Assembly (NCBI RefSeq): GCF_021531075.1
Contig: NZ_JADYTJ010000017.1
Coordinates: 1 to 54,769, forward strand
Direction of reading: 5' to 3'
Source of the DNA: Bacteroides caecigallinarum
GTDB lineage: Bacteria > Bacteroidota > Bacteroidia > Bacteroidales > Bacteroidaceae
Length of the DNA stretch: 54,769 nt
The notes under the pieces: generated by a model
What the model saw: only the letters and a program-made list of their open reading frames with translations
Databases searched by the model: none
Told to the model about the DNA's origin: nothing
Shown: piece by piece, positions 52,405 to 54,769 of the stretch
Position numbering within the stretch: position 1 is the first letter of the stretch
How the letters are laid out: the number at the start of each line of letters is the position of its first letter
Translations under genes and position numbers: made by a program

Positions 52405-52454
52405 TATGCAAAAGAATGCAAAAGAATACAATACAAAGATTATTCAGCAACACT

Positions 52455-52835
52455 ATGTCATCAGTCACCTGCATCATCTGTCTCGGGTCCAACTATTGTC
52501 CCGAGCATAATATAAGCCTTGCTGTCAGGCTTCTCACTTCATCTTTTCCCCACATACGTTGGGGCAAGACCATTGTCACCCCGGCCACCGGAGTATCCCG
52601 TCCTGTCCCCGACTATCACAATCTGGCAGCCATATTCACCACCACCATGTCATTGCCTGCTCTCAGGTCATTGCTCAAGGAAACAGAAAAAGCCTGCGGA
52701 CGCACACCGGAATCCAAATCCACAGGCCTGATTCCCATCGATATCGACTTGTTGCAATACGACGGAACCATACTTAAACCCGAAGATATGAATACCGCCC
52801 ACGTCAGGCAGGCACTTTCCTCACTTATAAAGTAA
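52455..52835 (+). CDS. Short HPPK (FolK)-like protein
   Basis: A 126-residue protein resembling 6-hydroxymethyl-dihydropterin pyrophosphokinase, a folate-pathway enzyme. It has the LGSN start (CIICLGSNYCPEH), PDYHNLAAI, and the metal-binding Asp pair in IPIDIDLLQYDGTIL. The two Arg of the usual GPRTLDLD segment are missing and the C-terminus is about 30 residues short. It could be a divergent or degraded FolK. The in-frame upstream ATG at 52416 would add an unrelated 13-residue start. Confidence 0.6.
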   Translation: MSSVTCIICLGSNYCPEHNISLAVRLLTSSFPHIRWGKTIVTPATGVSRPVPDYHNLAAIFTTTMSLPALRSLLKETEKACGRTPESKSTGLIPIDIDLLQYDGTILKPEDMNTAHVRQALSSLIK

Positions 52836-52885
52836 TAGGAACCAACGCCCCTCTCCGTCGCTTCCTAATTCTTAATTTTTAATTC

Positions 52886-53764
52886 TTAACTCTTATTTAT
52901 CATTTGCATCAGATACTGTCCGTACTGGTTCTTCAGCATCGGCTGCGCATTCTTCCTCATCTGCTCCTCGTCTATCCATCCCTTGCGATAGGCAATACCT
53001 TCCAGACACGCTATTTTCAGTCCAGTACGCTTTTCCAGCACCTCTATATATGTCGAAGCCTCGCTCAGCGAGTCATGCGTACCCGTATCCAGCCATGCGA
53101 AACCACGTCCCAGCGTCTGCACCTTCAGCTCACCGTCCTCCAGGAACTTCTGGTTCACAGTCGTTATTTCCAGCTCCCCACGTGCCGACGGCTTGATGTT
53201 CTTCGCCACTTCCACCACCTTGTTAGGATAGAAATACAGTCCCACCACAGCATAGTTCGACTTCGGATTCTCCGGTTTCTCCTCTATGCTCAGGCAGTTG
53301 CCCTGCTTGTCGAATTCAGCCACACCGTAACGTTCCGGGTCGCTCACCCAGTAGCCGAACACCGTAGCCTTCTTCTCCTCTTCTGCCATGCGTACAGCCT
53401 CCTTCAGCATTCCGCTGAAACCAGCCCCGTGGAAGATGTTGTCGCCCAGCACCAGACAGGCCGAGTCATCGCCTATAAACTCCTCGCCTATGATGAAAGC
53501 CTGTGCCAGTCCGTCCGGCGAAGGCTGTTCTGCATATTCGAACCTCACGCCGAATTCCGTTCCGTCACCCAGCAGACGCTTGAACCCCGGAAGATCATGC
53601 GGAGTCGATATAATCAGTATCTCCCGTATACCTGCCAGCATAAGCACGGAGATAGGATAATAAATCATCGGTTTGTCGAAGATAGGGAGCATCTGCTTGC
53701 TCACTCCCTTGGTGATGGGATAAAGTCTTGTTCCGCTACCACCTGCCAGTACGATTCCTTTCAT
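52886..53764 (-). CDS. rfbA: Glucose-1-phosphate thymidylyltransferase
   Basis: A 292-residue enzyme making dTDP-glucose, the first step of dTDP-L-rhamnose synthesis. The nucleotide loop [20 protein letters not shown] is near the N-terminus. [11 protein letters not shown] and the sugar-binding [19 protein letters not shown] follow. The tail [15 protein letters not shown] is typical. It lies directly downstream of rfbC (23-bp gap). Confidence 0.96.
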   Translation of the reverse strand: MKGIVLAGGSGTRLYPITKGVSKQMLPIFDKPMIYYPISVLMLAGIREILIISTPHDLPGFKRLLGDGTEFGVRFEYAEQPSPDGLAQAFIIGEEFIGDDSACLVLGDNIFHGAGFSGMLKEAVRMAEEEKKATVFGYWVSDPERYGVAEFDKQGNCLSIEEKPENPKSNYAVVGLYFYPNKVVEVAKNIKPSARGELEITTVNQKFLEDGELKVQTLGRGFAWLDTGTHDSLSEASTYIEVLEKRTGLKIACLEGIAYRKGWIDEEQMRKNAQPMLKNQYGQYLMQMINKS

Positions 53765-53787
53765 ATGATTTTTTTAAGTTGTTGGTT

Positions 53788-54330
53788 TTAAATATCCATC
53801 TCCTTCAGTCTTGGATGCTTCTTGTCCTTGTCCGACAGGATAACCTTATCAGCCGGTATCCTCCAGTCTATACCCAAGTCCGGATCATCCCATGCTATGG
53901 CCCCTTCCGCTTCAGGAGCATAGAAATTGTCGCATTTATACTGGAAAATCACCTCTTCGGACAGTACGGCAAACCCATGTGCAAATCCTCTTGGGATGAA
54001 CAGCTGCCTGTGGTTATCCTCAGTCAGTTCCACAGCCACATGCTTACCGAATGTGGGCGAGCCTTTCCTGATGTCCACAGCCACATCCAGCACCGCTCCT
54101 TTTATCACCCTCACCAGTTTGCTCTGGCTGTAAGGCGGTTTCTGGAAATGCAGTCCCCTCACCACACCATATTGCGATTTGCTTTCGTTGTCCTGTACGA
54201 ATCTTGTGTCACACACTTCCTTGCAGAACACCCTTTCCGAGAACGATTCGAAGAAATACCCCCTCGCATCCTCGAAAATCCGTGGTTCTATAATCACCAC
54301 ACCATCTATATCAGTTTTAATAATATTCAT
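53788..54330 (-). CDS. rfbC: dTDP-4-dehydrorhamnose 3,5-epimerase
   Basis: A 180-residue cupin enzyme of dTDP-L-rhamnose synthesis. Active-site segments are the His in GLHFQKPPYSQSKLVRV, VAVDIRKGSPTFGKH, and IPRGFAHGFAVLSE with DNFYAP. It precedes rfbA on the same strand. rfbB and rfbD are not in the window. Upstream a minus-strand TAAATTTG element (54360-54367) may be the promoter. Confidence 0.95.
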   Translation of the reverse strand: MNIIKTDIDGVVIIEPRIFEDARGYFFESFSERVFCKEVCDTRFVQDNESKSQYGVVRGLHFQKPPYSQSKLVRVIKGAVLDVAVDIRKGSPTFGKHVAVELTEDNHRQLFIPRGFAHGFAVLSEEVIFQYKCDNFYAPEAEGAIAWDDPDLGIDWRIPADKVILSDKDKKHPRLKEMDI

Positions 54331-54359
54331 TGTCAGTATTCTTATGAAAAATTCAAATG

Positions 54360-54367
54360 CAAATTTA
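54360..54367 (-). promoter_or_regulatory. -7 promoter element of rfbC
   Basis: On the minus strand this reads TAAATTTG (TAnnTTTG), 29 bases before the rfbC start. No -33 box was found. Confidence 0.45.
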
Positions 54368-54400
54368 GCAAAATAATATTAAACACCTAATTTATATCAC

Positions 54401-54449
54401 AAAAAAGCCGGAGTCCCTATCCCCATTCAGGAGATATCAGGACTCCGGC
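54401..54449 (-). terminator. Terminator of the small right-edge gene
   Basis: GCCGGAGTCC (54407-54416) and GGACTCCGGC (54440-54449) form a 10-bp stem; the minus-strand side runs into TTTTTT. It would end transcription coming from the small ORF to the right. Confidence 0.75.
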
Positions 54450-54517
54450 CGTCTTTCTCATTGTACTGTTAAATGGACCTCATTAACTCCATTAACTTCT
54501 CTAACTTCACTCCATAC

Positions 54518-54673
54518 TTACGCTCCCACCTGCACATCTTCAGCTTCCTTCTTCGGTTTCTGTTCCACCTTTTCAAACTTCAGCGTGCTCTGCATATTCT
54601 TCAGTGTTTCGCCGCCTCTGAACAGGATTCTCGATTTCTTTATATTACTGTCCGCTAAAAGTTCATACATCAT
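54518..54673 (-). CDS. Small or 5'-truncated ORF at the right edge
   Basis: A 51-codon minus-strand ORF from ATG at 54673 to TAA, with peptide segments YELLADSNIKKSRILFRGG and LKFEKVEQKPKKEA. The even, charged composition and a downstream terminator suggest real coding. The upstream stop is close, and a 7-bp inverted repeat (54681-54716) begins just beyond, so it may be the 3' end of a gene cut by an insertion. No family recognised. Confidence 0.45.
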   Translation of the reverse strand: MMYELLADSNIKKSRILFRGGETLKNMQSTLKFEKVEQKPKKEAEDVQVGA

Positions 54674-54680
54674 TATAATG

Positions 54681-54716
54681 ATAGGGCCGTCCTCCGATTT
54701 TGGAAGTCAGCCCTAT
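54681..54716. repeat. Inverted repeat near the right edge
   Basis: ATAGGGC (54681-54687) and GCCCTAT (54710-54716) are inverse copies 22 bp apart. They lie between the small ORF and the promoter of the next gene. It could be the end of a mobile element or a simple hairpin. Confidence 0.4.
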
Positions 54717-54722
54717 TTTGGT

Positions 54723-54730
54723 TATCTTTG
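54723..54730 (+). promoter_or_regulatory. -7 promoter element of the right-edge gene
   Basis: TATCTTTG (TAnnTTTG) lies 24 bases before ATG at 54755. Confidence 0.45.
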
Positions 54731-54754
54731 AGTCACCACACTAAAAGTTTAACC

Positions 54755-54769
54755 ATGAGCAAAAGTACA
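54755..54769 (+). CDS. Start of a gene cut by the window end
   Basis: Five codons (MSKST) remain, preceded by a promoter match. That is too short to identify. Some Bacteroides IS4-type transposases begin in a similar way, and the inverted repeat upstream would fit an insertion-sequence end, but this is only a suggestion. Confidence 0.3.

Noticed and set aside
52904..53791. Long plus-strand ORF opposite rfbA
   Set aside because: rfbA on the other strand has all family motifs; this frame has none.
54473..54658. Plus-strand ORF at the right edge
   Set aside because: The overlapping minus-strand ORF has a more protein-like composition and a matching terminator.

Overview
The window looks like a chromosome segment from a gut Bacteroidales species, probably Bacteroidaceae. 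The reasons are the Nudix-regulator/xylB/xylA/xylE xylose cluster, Bacteroides-type promoters (TTTG near -33, TAnnTTTG near -7) ahead of many genes, few Shine-Dalgarno sequences, moderately AT-rich DNA, and families typical of the group (DUF4954, DUF3791/DUF3990, PyrK-PyrD, a serine-type lipoprotein sulfatase). No rRNA, tRNA, CRISPR array or complete insertion sequence was seen.

Layout. 1-5600: xylose operon (Nudix regulator, xylulokinase, xylose isomerase, xylose/H+ symporter) with a strong hairpin between xylA and xylE. 5600-12420: glycosidase remnant, M48 lipoprotein peptidase, a ferredoxin / aldo-keto reductase / DUF1893 operon, an MBL hydrolase, and a CbiA/CobB-like protein without its glutaminase cysteine. 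12521-13974: SPFH and NfeD pair. 14054-16085: small accessory island of DUF3791-DUF3990-DUF3791 genes plus a probable PD-(D/E)XK nuclease. 16285-19373: YhcH protein, overlapping radical-SAM pair, AraC regulator. 19408-24399: Fur-like regulator divergent from a Zn/Cd-type P-ATPase, HAD phosphatase, and an HxlR regulator divergent from an NTF2-like/flavodoxin pair. 24614-27781: sulfatase and PepSY membrane protein. 27890-31175: arsenic-type resistance cluster (ArsR, ArsF-like thioredoxin lipoprotein, ArsG/CcdA-like membrane protein, small thioredoxin, ArsP-like permease, ArsC). 31289-54330: mostly housekeeping genes (DUF4954, MgtC, dapA, ligA, trmD, pyrD/pyrK, XRE regulator, holA, HsdR_N protein, zinc ribbon, Nif3, proS, glgB, MORN protein, M16 homologue, HPPK-like protein, rfbA, rfbC). 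54518-54769: a small or truncated ORF and the first codons of a plus-strand gene at the window edge.

The strongest unusual signals are regulatory: (i) an array of TACA-N2-TGTA palindromes filling the 682-bp region upstream of the XRE regulator; (ii) matched palindromes at the ArsR, HxlR and Fur-like divergent or autoregulated promoters, including an ArsR operator whose spacer is exactly the -7 element; (iii) interlocked multi-arm inverted repeats at several gene ends. The best candidate for a little-described system is the DUF3791/DUF3990 island with its neighbouring nuclease. Several enzymes lack expected residues or carry extra parts: CbiA/CobB without Cys, M16 without HXXEH, LigA with a probable clamp-binding tail. 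All calls come from reading the sequence; no database search was run.
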